Source: Bacteroidota bacterium
GTDB lineage: Bacteria; Bacteroidota; Ignavibacteria; Ignavibacteriales; Ignavibacteriaceae
DNA length: 9,358 bases
Assembly: GCA_023406915.1 (NCBI GenBank)
Contig: JAEXTR010000120.1
Coordinates: 1 to 9,358, forward strand
Direction of reading: 5' to 3'
Both the position numbers and the translations under genes were made by a program. Positions 1 to 7,072 of the stretch are shown piece by piece. The notes under the pieces were generated by a model. The model was not told the DNA's origin, searched no databases, and worked only from the letters and a program-made list of their open reading frames with translations. The stretch's first letter is position 1. Each line of letters starts with the position of its first letter.

Positions 1-136
1 CGGCTCTCTTTTTTCGGGAGGTCTGGTTTCCCTGATTGGTCTGCATGCAGCATTTCTTGCAGCAGGCGGAATATTCTTACTAAATGCACTTATTGCCAGA
101 AGCGCACTCCCGCCGCACACTGCCACAAAACAGTAG
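1..136 (+). CDS. C-terminal end of a membrane transporter, probably MFS (5' part outside window)
   Basis: An open frame enters from the left edge (first full codon at base 2) and ends at TAG 134-136, giving 44 residues. They begin GSLFSGGLVSLIGL and continue with a strongly hydrophobic stretch (HAAFLAAGGIFLLNALIA), then a short polar tail ending TATKQ. A glycine-rich loop, a helix and a short basic tail resemble the last transmembrane segments of major facilitator superfamily exporters (the G-G-L...AFL.AG...LL.A pattern). That is a pattern match on one helix only, so family and substrate are uncertain. The frame is not a shadow of the MATE gene, because it lies entirely outside it. Its stop codon directly abuts the MATE stop codon on the other strand, and no separate terminator fits between them. 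Confidence 0.72.
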   Translation, partial: GSLFSGGLVSLIGLHAAFLAAGGIFLLNALIARSALPPHTATKQ

Positions 137-1492
137 TCATATCTTTTTGATACCGTCCCACTTCCCGTACCTGAAGTTTGACCACATCAGCAAGGAGTAA
201 ATAATGGTATAAAATGGAAGGGCTGCCCATGCACCTGCAAGACCATATCCAAGATAAATACCAAAGAAATAACTGAGTGGTACAAAAACGATCAGATTGG
301 ATGTAATCTCAGCTATCATCACATACACTGTTTTGCCAATCGCCTGGATGCCTAATGCGTACACAGCGCCAGCTGCAAAGAATATCTGAGCGAATCCGGC
401 AACACGCATCGCAGGGATTGCAGCTGCGATAATTTTTTCATCATCGGTTGTGATGCTAAGTAAAAACTCTGGAAATCCGATGAACAGCACAGCAAGCGCA
501 ATAGTGTACATAGAGGCAATCTTAGCCGTTTCATAGCCAAACATCTTTGCGGCTGTAATTTTCCCCTTCCCAACCATATTGCCAACCAAAGTTTGTACAG
601 CGATGCCAAATCCATTGGCTGGTAAAAAGGATAGAAACATTGTGCTAATAATGGCCTGTGTGGCAGCCTGTTCCAATGTACCGACAAGACCGGTGATTGC
701 CACGAATGAGAGGAAGCCGAGGAGGATAAAAACATTCTGAAACGCTACAGGAAGCGCAAGCTTCACCAGTGCCTGAATAATCTCTTTGCTGAGTCCAATC
801 TGCTTATAAAGACTGAACTTTTCCCTTTGCTTCTTCGCCATGAGGGATACGATATAGTAATAGAATGCATCCACCATAGTTGCCAGTGATGACCCTAATG
901 AAGCACCGGCTACTCCCATTTTTGGAAACCCGAATTCACCATAAATCAAAACATAGTTAAAAAATACATTAGTTACATTGATCAGTACGGCAGAAACCAT
1001 GAATACTTTTACATTCCCTATCCCAAAAAAGAATCCCCGATACGATACCGTAATCAGAAAAAATGGTAGGCCGATAAAACGCCACCACATATACTCTGAT
1101 GCGAGATCGCCCACGGTGGGGTCCTTGGCGAACGTATGTGCCATTGAATACGAGGAAAGCATTCCAATAATGGCAATAACCAGACCGAGAAGGAATCCCA
1201 CAAAAATGGAATTGACCAGAACATCCTTACACTTGCTGTACTGCAATTCACCGCAACGTCTGGCAACAAGGATATGTGTCCCTGTTGAAAGGCTTGAACA
1301 AAAACTCACGATTGCCCAGGTTGCAAATAAGCCAAGACCCATTGCTGCAAGCGAATACTTGGCATTTTCCAGTCTTCCAACCATTGCTGTATCAACAATT
1401 GAGAGGATCATTTGGGTGGATAATCCGGCGATGACAGGCAAGGCGAGCCGCAGGATTGTTCCGGCAGTATCTTTTCTCGGTAAAATTTTCAT
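137..1492 (-). CDS. MATE-family multidrug/Na+ (or H+) efflux transporter
   Basis: Inner-membrane antiporter of the multidrug and toxic compound extrusion family. Such proteins export cationic drugs or metabolites against a Na+ or H+ gradient. The product is 451 residues, the usual family size, and consists of about twelve hydrophobic segments. The first helix carries the family signature A-L-P...D-T-A-M-V-G (about residues 17-39), including the Asp near residue 34 that corresponds to the N-lobe cation-site Asp of NorM/DinF proteins. Mid-protein NVFFNYVLIYGEFGFPKMGVAGA is the typical MATE inter-helix motif around residues 174-197. I chose ATG at 1492-1490 over the in-frame GTG two codons upstream, because the GTG overlaps the last base of a promoter -7 element. 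The gene is transcribed alone: a tRNA lies upstream on the other strand and a convergent transporter lies downstream. The substrate cannot be told from sequence. Confidence 0.93.
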   Translation of the reverse strand: MKILPRKDTAGTILRLALPVIAGLSTQMILSIVDTAMVGRLENAKYSLAAMGLGLFATWAIVSFCSSLSTGTHILVARRCGELQYSKCKDVLVNSIFVGFLLGLVIAIIGMLSSYSMAHTFAKDPTVGDLASEYMWWRFIGLPFFLITVSYRGFFFGIGNVKVFMVSAVLINVTNVFFNYVLIYGEFGFPKMGVAGASLGSSLATMVDAFYYYIVSLMAKKQREKFSLYKQIGLSKEIIQALVKLALPVAFQNVFILLGFLSFVAITGLVGTLEQAATQAIISTMFLSFLPANGFGIAVQTLVGNMVGKGKITAAKMFGYETAKIASMYTIALAVLFIGFPEFLLSITTDDEKIIAAAIPAMRVAGFAQIFFAAGAVYALGIQAIGKTVYVMIAEITSNLIVFVPLSYFFGIYLGYGLAGAWAALPFYTIIYSLLMWSNFRYGKWDGIKKI

Positions 1493-1497
1493 AAACA

Positions 1498-1505
1498 CAA
1501 AGTTA
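1498..1505 (-). promoter_or_regulatory. Bacteroidota-type -7 element of the MATE gene
   Basis: On the minus strand this reads TAACTTTG, an exact match to the TAnnTTTG -7 consensus of the Bacteroidota primary sigma factor. No good TTTG -33 element lies 19-21 bases upstream. With the usual placement (G at about -4), transcription would begin near 1494, only about two bases before the ATG at 1492, so the mRNA would be essentially leaderless. Confidence 0.55.
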
Positions 1506-1640
1506 CGATAAAAGCCCTCAAATTAAAAGAAATTTGCGCTTAGAAATGGTCTCCGGGTGATGAATAGGTTTACAGTGAATAAGCAGTATCATGATGCAAT
1601 TAATCGCACAAAAATTTTCTCTGAACCTTCCTTATCATGT

Positions 1641-1671
1641 TTTGACATTATTTCACAAAGTAGTATATTTG
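1641..1671 (+). promoter_or_regulatory. Canonical Bacteroidota promoter of tRNA-Ala
   Basis: TTTG at 1641-1644 and TATATTTG at 1664-1671 are separated by 19 bases, an exact match to the TTTG-N19-TAnnTTTG consensus. The expected start is near 1675, leaving a leader of about 9 nt before the tRNA 5' end at 1684 for RNase P to remove. This is the strongest regulatory match in the window and the main sequence-internal argument for the phylum. Confidence 0.88.
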
Positions 1672-1683
1672 AATTCCTCTTTT

Positions 1684-1756
<73 letters not shown>

Positions 1757-1762
1757 CAAATT

Positions 1763-1800
1763 AAACCCTTGCAATTAACTTGCAGGGGTTTTCTGTTTTA
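1763..1800 (+). terminator. Intrinsic terminator of tRNA-Ala
   Basis: A 12-bp stem (1763-1774 paired with 1780-1791; one G-U pair, the rest Watson-Crick) closes a 5-nt loop TTAAC. It is followed by a T-rich tract, TTTTCTGTTTT, starting within the 3' arm. It begins 7 nt after the tRNA ends, which fits a monocistronic tRNA transcript. Confidence 0.88.
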
Positions 1801-1844
1801 AATCTAATCCTATATCCCTGTCTATTCTTTTAGATATTTTACGC

Positions 1845-1880
1845 AAAAAAAACCGGGTACCCACTTTCGCAAGTACCCGG
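1845..1880 (-). terminator. Intrinsic terminator of the outer-membrane protein gene
   Basis: On the minus strand an 8-bp perfect GC-rich stem (CCGGGTAC/GTACCCGG, 1880-1873 with 1860-1853) is followed by eight T residues (1852-1845). The 12-nt loop contains CTT-GCGA-AAG, which can form a small GNRA-capped extension. It lies about 50 bases downstream of the stop codon at 1933-1935. With the tRNA terminator on the other strand, it insulates two convergent units. Confidence 0.9.
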
Positions 1881-1900
1881 CAGATACGATTACTGTTTTC

Positions 1901-1916
1901 TCACGGTCATCCGTGA
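1901..1916 (-). repeat. Short hairpin in the 3' untranslated region of the outer-membrane protein gene
   Basis: TCACGG and CCGTGA form a perfect 6-bp inverted repeat around TCAT. It sits between the stop codon at 1933 and the T8 terminator, with no T-run directly after it on the minus strand. It may be a transcript-stabilising 3' structure or have no role. Confidence 0.4.
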
Positions 1917-1932
1917 CACAGGTAAATCGTTA

Positions 1933-4362
1933 TCATCCTCCAACGTTGATATCCACACCGTCATTGGGACGAACAGGACGTTTATAATTATTGATTCTAT
2001 AGCTCAGATTCAACTGAATTATCGGACCTTCCTGGTTTTCCCTAAGGAACATGGAATAATTAGGTGCGAAGGTATCAATTTTGAATCCGTTACTCTTGAA
2101 TACATTGTTTACCTGCAAGGTCAGTGCAAGTGCCTTTTCAAATAACTCATGGCGTACAGAAACATTCATACCAAACATTTCATAGATGTTGCCGGAGTAA
2201 TTAACATTTGGTGCCACATAGTAAGCGTTTAACTGAATCCGAGTATCAGCTGAGAGACTCACGGTCGAACTCAGGTTACCGTTCCAGGTAAAATCATCCC
2301 TATCAGTTTTAATACCAGCAATGGTACCTTTGAGTTTATAGTAATACAGATTTGCAGAAGGAACGAGTTTCAACCAGGGCGCCACATCAAAGTTTACCAT
2401 CAGTTCAGTACCAACTGCGGTATTTTCAGCTAGATTATCAAAAGTCAGTTCAGTTACCCCCTGATTGTTGATAAACTGTGAGAAATTAATCTCATCTGTT
2501 TTGTGACGCAGATAGTTTTCTACAGAGATGAAAAGTCCTGGGAATGCCTTGGTATAATTGAGCTCTATTGCATCCGTAATTTCCGGTTTCAGGTCAGGAT
2601 TACCATATTGCTTCACCTGAGAGCTGGAGAAGAATGGAAACGGATTCAACTGAAAATCATTCGGTCTTCCAATTCTTCTGGTATAGCTCAGCTGTAACTG
2701 ATGGCCGTCACCCAAATCTTTCGAAAAGTGAAGGGTGGGGAAGTAATCCATTTTCTTATACTCATACGATTCTTTCGTGGTTTTTTGATCAAGCAAGCGG
2801 TCTGTATATTCTGCTCTGATGCCAAGCTGCATACCGATATCAAAAAGCTTATCAGAATATGTTGCATACATAGCATACACATTGTTCGTGAAATCCATCT
2901 GGTTTGTGTATGCACTGTCAATTACCCATACAGGATTAGATGATGCTGAGCGGAGGAAATCAACGTTTCCGCCCTTTAAAAAGATCGCTGCCTGTGCACC
3001 GGCTTCCAGTTTGGAGGCCTCTGAAAACTGATTGGTGTAATCAGCTTTGAAGCGGAGTTCGTCACGGTCTGTTACGTTCTTCACCCAGGTTTGTGAAGGG
3101 ACGACTCCGTCAGTTTTGAAATTTGCCAGTGTCAAAAATTCTTTTGTGAGGAGATCCTGAGGAAGATTCAGCCTGGTATAAAGAGCGTCGAAAACCAATT
3201 CGTGCCCCTGAGGTGCAAACTTCATCTGGTAATTTAAACCAGTATTGATCCAGTTTGCGGTGATATCACCATTATCAAGTAAAACAGTATACTTAATGGG
3301 ACTGTTATTAGTATTTGTTTCAAGACTAATGAAGTTCATTCTGCGGTCGAAGGAAAACTCTCCTACATTTGCAGTGATAGCAAGCGTATTGAGTGGATTG
3401 ATGTACCAATCAATACCTACACGTCCTGAAAGATTCTGACGCTGGAATCTGCGGTCAGAGGAGATATCGCTGAACCTGGTGTTTCCGGGTACATAGAAGT
3501 ACTGATCGTAGGTCATATCACTGTGAAAAGTGAATTTACGGTAATCACCGCCAACCATAAAATTAACGTCAGGTAAACGGTAGTTATAGGTGAAATCACC
3601 GCTGTACTTTTCTCTGCTGCCAAGCATGGCGTTTACAATTCCGTTGCTGGATGCATTCGACTGTTTCTTCGTGATAATATTGATTATACCAGCTGCACCC
3701 TCGCGGTCATACTTAGCCGATGGGTTGGTGATAACCTCAATCTTATCAATGATGTTTGCGGGCATTTGTTTCAATGCGTCGTTTGGATCCAGAACGCTGG
3801 GCCTGCCGTCTATCAAAAGCTGAAAACTCTGCGAACCCCTTAATGAGACATTATCATTCGCATCGATCTGGATCGAAGGCTGATTGCGGAGTACATCGAT
3901 TGCTGTACCTCCGGTCGCGTTGAGGTTTTGTGATACATTGATCACCTTTTTATCAATCTGATATTCAATATCGGTTTTTTCACCGGTGATGTTGACTTCA
4001 TCGGTTTCAAAAGCATTGGGTTCCAGAGAGATAACGCCGATTTTCATTTCGCGGGTGTCTTTTGTTACCGTGATGGTAGGGATGGAAAACTTCTTGAATC
4101 CGATAAAAGTTGCCTGCAAAATATAGTTGCCAACCGGGATATCGGAGAGAGTAAACTCTCCATTGCTGTTGGTGATTGAGCCTGTGACCATTGATGAATC
4201 CTTCTGACTCATAAGGATTACGTTGGCGTATTCCATCGGTTGTTTTTTACCTGATTCTACAACCTGTCCTTTTATAACGCCATTGCCTCCCTTTGCGGGT
4301 GCCTGTGCATGCAGCATGGTTACTGCAAGAATGAGAAGCAAAATTGAAGTGAGTTGTTTCAT
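1933..4362 (-). CDS. TonB-dependent-receptor-type outer-membrane beta-barrel protein
   Basis: Outer-membrane protein of 809 residues, probably a ligand importer energised by TonB. A signal peptide (residues 1 to about 19, MKQLTSILLLILAVTMLHA) is followed by a carboxypeptidase-regulatory-like beta-sandwich (about 28-115: G-x-V-V...P-x-x-Y-A-N-V...T-x-x-x-G-x-F-x-L...P-x-G-x-Y). A plug domain follows at about 140-233, with DVLRNQPSIQID, SLRGSQ, LLIDGRP, IEVITNPSAKYD and G-I-I-N-I-I-T-K. The rest (about 240-809) is amphipathic beta-strand sequence of the OMP_b-brl_3 type, with the L-x-F-S-K-D-L...S-Y-x-R-R-I-x-R-P and NP-D-L-K-P-E motifs near residues 605-655. The ligand cannot be read from sequence. 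There is no adjacent SusD-like lipoprotein, so it is not a SusC pair member. It is divergent from the GH9 gene with 226 bases between starts, so shared regulation is possible but not shown. Confidence 0.93.
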   Translation of the reverse strand: MKQLTSILLLILAVTMLHAQAPAKGGNGVIKGQVVESGKKQPMEYANVILMSQKDSSMVTGSITNSNGEFTLSDIPVGNYILQATFIGFKKFSIPTITVTKDTREMKIGVISLEPNAFETDEVNITGEKTDIEYQIDKKVINVSQNLNATGGTAIDVLRNQPSIQIDANDNVSLRGSQSFQLLIDGRPSVLDPNDALKQMPANIIDKIEVITNPSAKYDREGAAGIINIITKKQSNASSNGIVNAMLGSREKYSGDFTYNYRLPDVNFMVGGDYRKFTFHSDMTYDQYFYVPGNTRFSDISSDRRFQRQNLSGRVGIDWYINPLNTLAITANVGEFSFDRRMNFISLETNTNNSPIKYTVLLDNGDITANWINTGLNYQMKFAPQGHELVFDALYTRLNLPQDLLTKEFLTLANFKTDGVVPSQTWVKNVTDRDELRFKADYTNQFSEASKLEAGAQAAIFLKGGNVDFLRSASSNPVWVIDSAYTNQMDFTNNVYAMYATYSDKLFDIGMQLGIRAEYTDRLLDQKTTKESYEYKKMDYFPTLHFSKDLGDGHQLQLSYTRRIGRPNDFQLNPFPFFSSSQVKQYGNPDLKPEITDAIELNYTKAFPGLFISVENYLRHKTDEINFSQFINNQGVTELTFDNLAENTAVGTELMVNFDVAPWLKLVPSANLYYYKLKGTIAGIKTDRDDFTWNGNLSSTVSLSADTRIQLNAYYVAPNVNYSGNIYEMFGMNVSVRHELFEKALALTLQVNNVFKSNGFKIDTFAPNYSMFLRENQEGPIIQLNLSYRINNYKRPVRPNDGVDINVGG

Positions 4363-4374
4363 ACTACTCTCCGG
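4363..4374 (-). promoter_or_regulatory. Possible ribosome binding site of the outer-membrane protein gene
   Basis: Reading toward the ATG at 4362, the minus strand is CCGGAGAGTAGT-ATG. The purine run GGAGAG, 4 bases before the start, resembles a Shine-Dalgarno sequence. Bacteroidota often do without one, so this supports the chosen ATG only moderately. Confidence 0.4.
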
Positions 4375-4421
4375 ATTTTATGACTGTTAGTAATAACAGA
4401 TGAAGTTACTTTTCTACAACA

Positions 4422-4429
4422 CAAAAGTA
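4422..4429 (-). promoter_or_regulatory. Bacteroidota-type -7 element of the outer-membrane protein gene
   Basis: The minus strand reads TACTTTTG, an exact TAnnTTTG match. No TTTG is found at the usual 19-21 base distance, so the -33 contact is weak and the promoter may need an activator. The predicted start near 4418 gives a leader of about 56 nt. Confidence 0.55.
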
Positions 4430-4523
4430 AGAACAGCTCATCTGCTCACTACCTGTTACATGATGATTCGTACTATCACTGAATGAACGGCAAAAAATGT
4501 CTGATGAATGGATACGCTTTCTG

Positions 4524-4555
4524 TTTCGGAATTCCATTCCGATACACTAATTTTA
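4524..4555 (+). promoter_or_regulatory. Weak Bacteroidota-type promoter candidate for the GH9 gene
   Basis: TTTC (4524-4527) and TAATTTTA (4548-4555) are 20 bases apart, each one mismatch from the -33 TTTG and -7 TAnnTTTG consensus. The predicted start near 4559 would give a 30-nt leader before ATG 4589. The palindrome at 4526-4542 fills most of the spacer. Confidence 0.35.
4526..4542. repeat. 17-bp palindrome, possible operator between divergent genes
   Basis: TCGGAAT-TCC-ATTCCGA is a perfect inverted repeat with 7-bp arms and a 3-bp centre. It lies in the 226-bp region between the divergent outer-membrane protein and GH9 genes, 47 bases before the GH9 start. The size, symmetry and position inside a candidate promoter suggest a dimeric regulator site. 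No regulator gene is in the window, and a single chance palindrome cannot be excluded. Confidence 0.4.
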
Positions 4556-4588
4556 TAGCTGAACTATTTACTATTACGGAAGCACACT

Positions 4589-7072
4589 ATGGCATGGCGC
4601 ACTCTTTTTCTTGTTTTGTTGTTACCTATCATCATCCTGGCACAGGATGTGATCCGTGTGAATGGACTTGGCTATCAGGAAACGGCCATCAAGCGTGCGG
4701 TCTACATGAAAGCCGATGGGGTTAAGCCATCAGGATTCGAAGTGTATGATGCAGTTACAGATATGCCTGTGTATAAGGGCGCATCAGTTTTATCAATCGG
4801 TAGCTATGGTAGTTTTAAGGACTGTTTTTATCTCGATTTCTCTGATTGGAGCAAAAGAGGTTCCTACTATCTTAAAGCTGATGGAATCGTATCTCCAATA
4901 TTCGTGATTGATGATGGAGTATATAATGGCAGTGCGGATGTGCTCCTTCAGTATATGCGCCAGCAGCGTTGTGGGTTTAACCCGACGCTGAACGATTCAT
5001 GCCACACACATGATGGTTTTATAATTTATCATCCAACAAGGACAAATGAGCATATTAATGTAACAGGTGGCTGGCATGATGCTTCAGATTATTTACAGTA
5101 TGTGACCACTTCTGCAAATGCTGTATTTCAGATGTTGCTTGCATACTTTCACTACCCGGAATCCTTCTCGGATCAATATAATCGTCTTGGACTTCCTGGA
5201 AGAAATGGCGTTCCTGATATTCTGGACGAGGTAAAATGGGGATTGGAGTGGCTTCTAAGAATGAATCCAGAGAAGGGTGTGATGTTTAATCAGATTGCTG
5301 ATGACCGTGATCATCGCGGATTCAGGCTTCCTAACCAAGATACCGTGAGCTATGGCAAAGGTCTGGAAAGGCCAGTTTATTTTTGTACCGGTGAACCGCA
5401 GGGGTTGATGAAGTATAAAAATCGTGCTACAGGTATTGCCTCCACAGCAGGGAAGTATGCTGCTGCATTCGCATTCGGAGCCAAAATCTTTGCTGAGATA
5501 GATCCTCTTTTCGCCCGTATCTGCAGCTTAAGGGCTATCTCTGCTTATGAACATGGGAAAGCCTATCCGGGTGTTTGTCAGACTGCGCCTTGCTCTTCTC
5601 CATATTTTTATGAGGAGGATAACTGGACGGATGACATGGAACTTGGGGCTGCATTACTCTATTCACTTACCAGTGATGTTCAGTATATGCTAGATGCAAT
5701 CAAGTATGGTGAATCTGAACCTGTCACACCATGGATGGGTGCTGATACGGCTTCACATTATCAATGGTACCCATTTCATAACGTTGGTCACTATTTCCTT
5801 TCCTATATCGACGACTCCACGAAGGCCTCCCAGTTTACCGGTTTTTTAAGGGATGGCTTGCAGAAGATAAAGACACGTGGTGAAAGGAAGCCATTTAAGA
5901 TAGGTGTTCCATTTATCTGGTGTTCAAATAATCTGGTAGCAGCGGCACTTACTCAATCAAGGCTGTACACCAGGATAACGGGTGACACTGCGTTTGAAGA
6001 GATGGAAGCCTCGCTCAGAGACTGGCTATTTGGTTGTAATCCATGGGGAACGAGTATGCTGATTGGCTATCCAAAGTATAATGATACCCCGTCTGATCCT
6101 CATTCAGCTTTCACAGCATTACATAATATCCCGATTGATGGTGGTCTGGTTGATGGTCCTGTGTATAATACAATATACTCAAAGCTTATTGGTATAAAGC
6201 TCTATAGCCATGATGAGTACGCACCGTATCAATCTGACTATGTTGTGTATCATGACGATTATGGTGATTATTCAACCAATGAGCCAACAATGGATGGTAC
6301 AGCCAGTCTTTCGTTTTATTTCGCTTCCCTTCAGAATGATGGTGGGCAAATAGTGAATCCGCATATCTCGACATCACATAGTGCCGTAATAAGAGGGGAT
6401 TCCACTCAACCTGAGCTTTCCCTCGTATTTACCGGGCATGAGTTTGCTGATGGAGGAGAAACGATACTCAAGGTGCTTAAAAAACATGATGTAAAGGCGT
6501 CTTTCTTCCTGACGGGTGACTTTTACCGAAACCCTGATTACAGTGCATTGATCAAAGCTCTGAAAGCAGATGGACATTATCTGGGTGCTCATTCTGATAA
6601 ACACCTGCTGTACGCAGATTGGGAGAAAAGGGATTCAACCCTGCTAACAAAGACAGCATTGCATCAGGACATCAAGGATAATTATAAAGCTATGGCAGAG
6701 TTCGGTATCAGCCATTATGATGCACCGTTCTTCTTGCCTCCGTATGAGTGGTATAATGAGGAAATTGCTGCATGGACCTCACAACTTGGTTTGAAACTCA
6801 TTAACTTTACACCTGGTACCAAATCTCATGCGGACTGGACGATCCCCTCAATGAATGAGAAATACACCGACAGCGACGCAATCTTCAAATCAATTATTGA
6901 TTATGATAACGCAAATAAGAAAAGTGGTTTGAATGGTTTTATTCTGCTGAGTCATATCGGCACTCATCCGGAAAGAACAGATAAGTTCTACAATAAACTG
7001 GATGCTTTGATCGAAACACTGGTAAAAAGAGGATATGCTTTGAAAAGGGTGGATCAACTTGCAGGGTTCTGA
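4589..7072 (+). CDS. Secreted glycoside hydrolase family 9 / polysaccharide deacetylase-like fusion protein
   Basis: An 827-residue exported enzyme. The signal peptide covers residues 1 to about 18 (cleavage near I-L-A-Q-D). An Ig-like cellulase N-terminal domain (about 20-107; VIRVNGLGY start) precedes a GH9 (alpha/alpha)6 catalytic domain (about 110-582). The N-terminal GH9 motif GGWHDASDY has both Asp residues (164 and 167) that activate the nucleophilic water. The C-terminal motif DYSTNEPTMDGTA places the proton-donor Glu at 565. After a short linker, residues about 608-827 resemble a NodB/CE4 polysaccharide deacetylase. H668-S-x-x-H672 matches the metal-binding H-S/T-x-x-H motif, the strand FILLSH carries His789, and KASFFLTGDF is a typical core strand. 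The TFDDG motif is not present in normal form (FTGHEFADGG at 614-623). GH9 includes cellulases and exo-beta-glucosaminidases, so the substrate is a beta-linked gluco- or glucosamine-glycan, not further resolved. Confidence 0.92.
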   Translation: MAWRTLFLVLLLPIIILAQDVIRVNGLGYQETAIKRAVYMKADGVKPSGFEVYDAVTDMPVYKGASVLSIGSYGSFKDCFYLDFSDWSKRGSYYLKADGIVSPIFVIDDGVYNGSADVLLQYMRQQRCGFNPTLNDSCHTHDGFIIYHPTRTNEHINVTGGWHDASDYLQYVTTSANAVFQMLLAYFHYPESFSDQYNRLGLPGRNGVPDILDEVKWGLEWLLRMNPEKGVMFNQIADDRDHRGFRLPNQDTVSYGKGLERPVYFCTGEPQGLMKYKNRATGIASTAGKYAAAFAFGAKIFAEIDPLFARICSLRAISAYEHGKAYPGVCQTAPCSSPYFYEEDNWTDDMELGAALLYSLTSDVQYMLDAIKYGESEPVTPWMGADTASHYQWYPFHNVGHYFLSYIDDSTKASQFTGFLRDGLQKIKTRGERKPFKIGVPFIWCSNNLVAAALTQSRLYTRITGDTAFEEMEASLRDWLFGCNPWGTSMLIGYPKYNDTPSDPHSAFTALHNIPIDGGLVDGPVYNTIYSKLIGIKLYSHDEYAPYQSDYVVYHDDYGDYSTNEPTMDGTASLSFYFASLQNDGGQIVNPHISTSHSAVIRGDSTQPELSLVFTGHEFADGGETILKVLKKHDVKASFFLTGDFYRNPDYSALIKALKADGHYLGAHSDKHLLYADWEKRDSTLLTKTALHQDIKDNYKAMAEFGISHYDAPFFLPPYEWYNEEIAAWTSQLGLKLINFTPGTKSHADWTIPSMNEKYTDSDAIFKSIIDYDNANKKSGLNGFILLSHIGTHPERTDKFYNKLDALIETLVKRGYALKRVDQLAGF

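Noticed and set aside
1493..1498. GTG at 1498 as start of the MATE gene (two extra residues)
   Set aside because: The GTG overlaps the last base of the TAACTTTG promoter element and would lie upstream of the predicted transcription start. ATG 1492 is better.
978..1511. 177-codon open frame on + opposite the 5' half of the MATE gene
   Set aside because: It is wholly antisense to a clearly recognisable MATE protein, shows no domain or hydrophobic organisation of its own, and begins at an arbitrary internal ATG. It is a shadow of the MATE reading frame.
4483..4725. 80-codon open frame on + overlapping the start of the GH9 gene
   Set aside because: It runs out of frame through the GH9 signal peptide and Ig-like domain, and its upstream part covers the palindrome and promoter region. 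No protein features.
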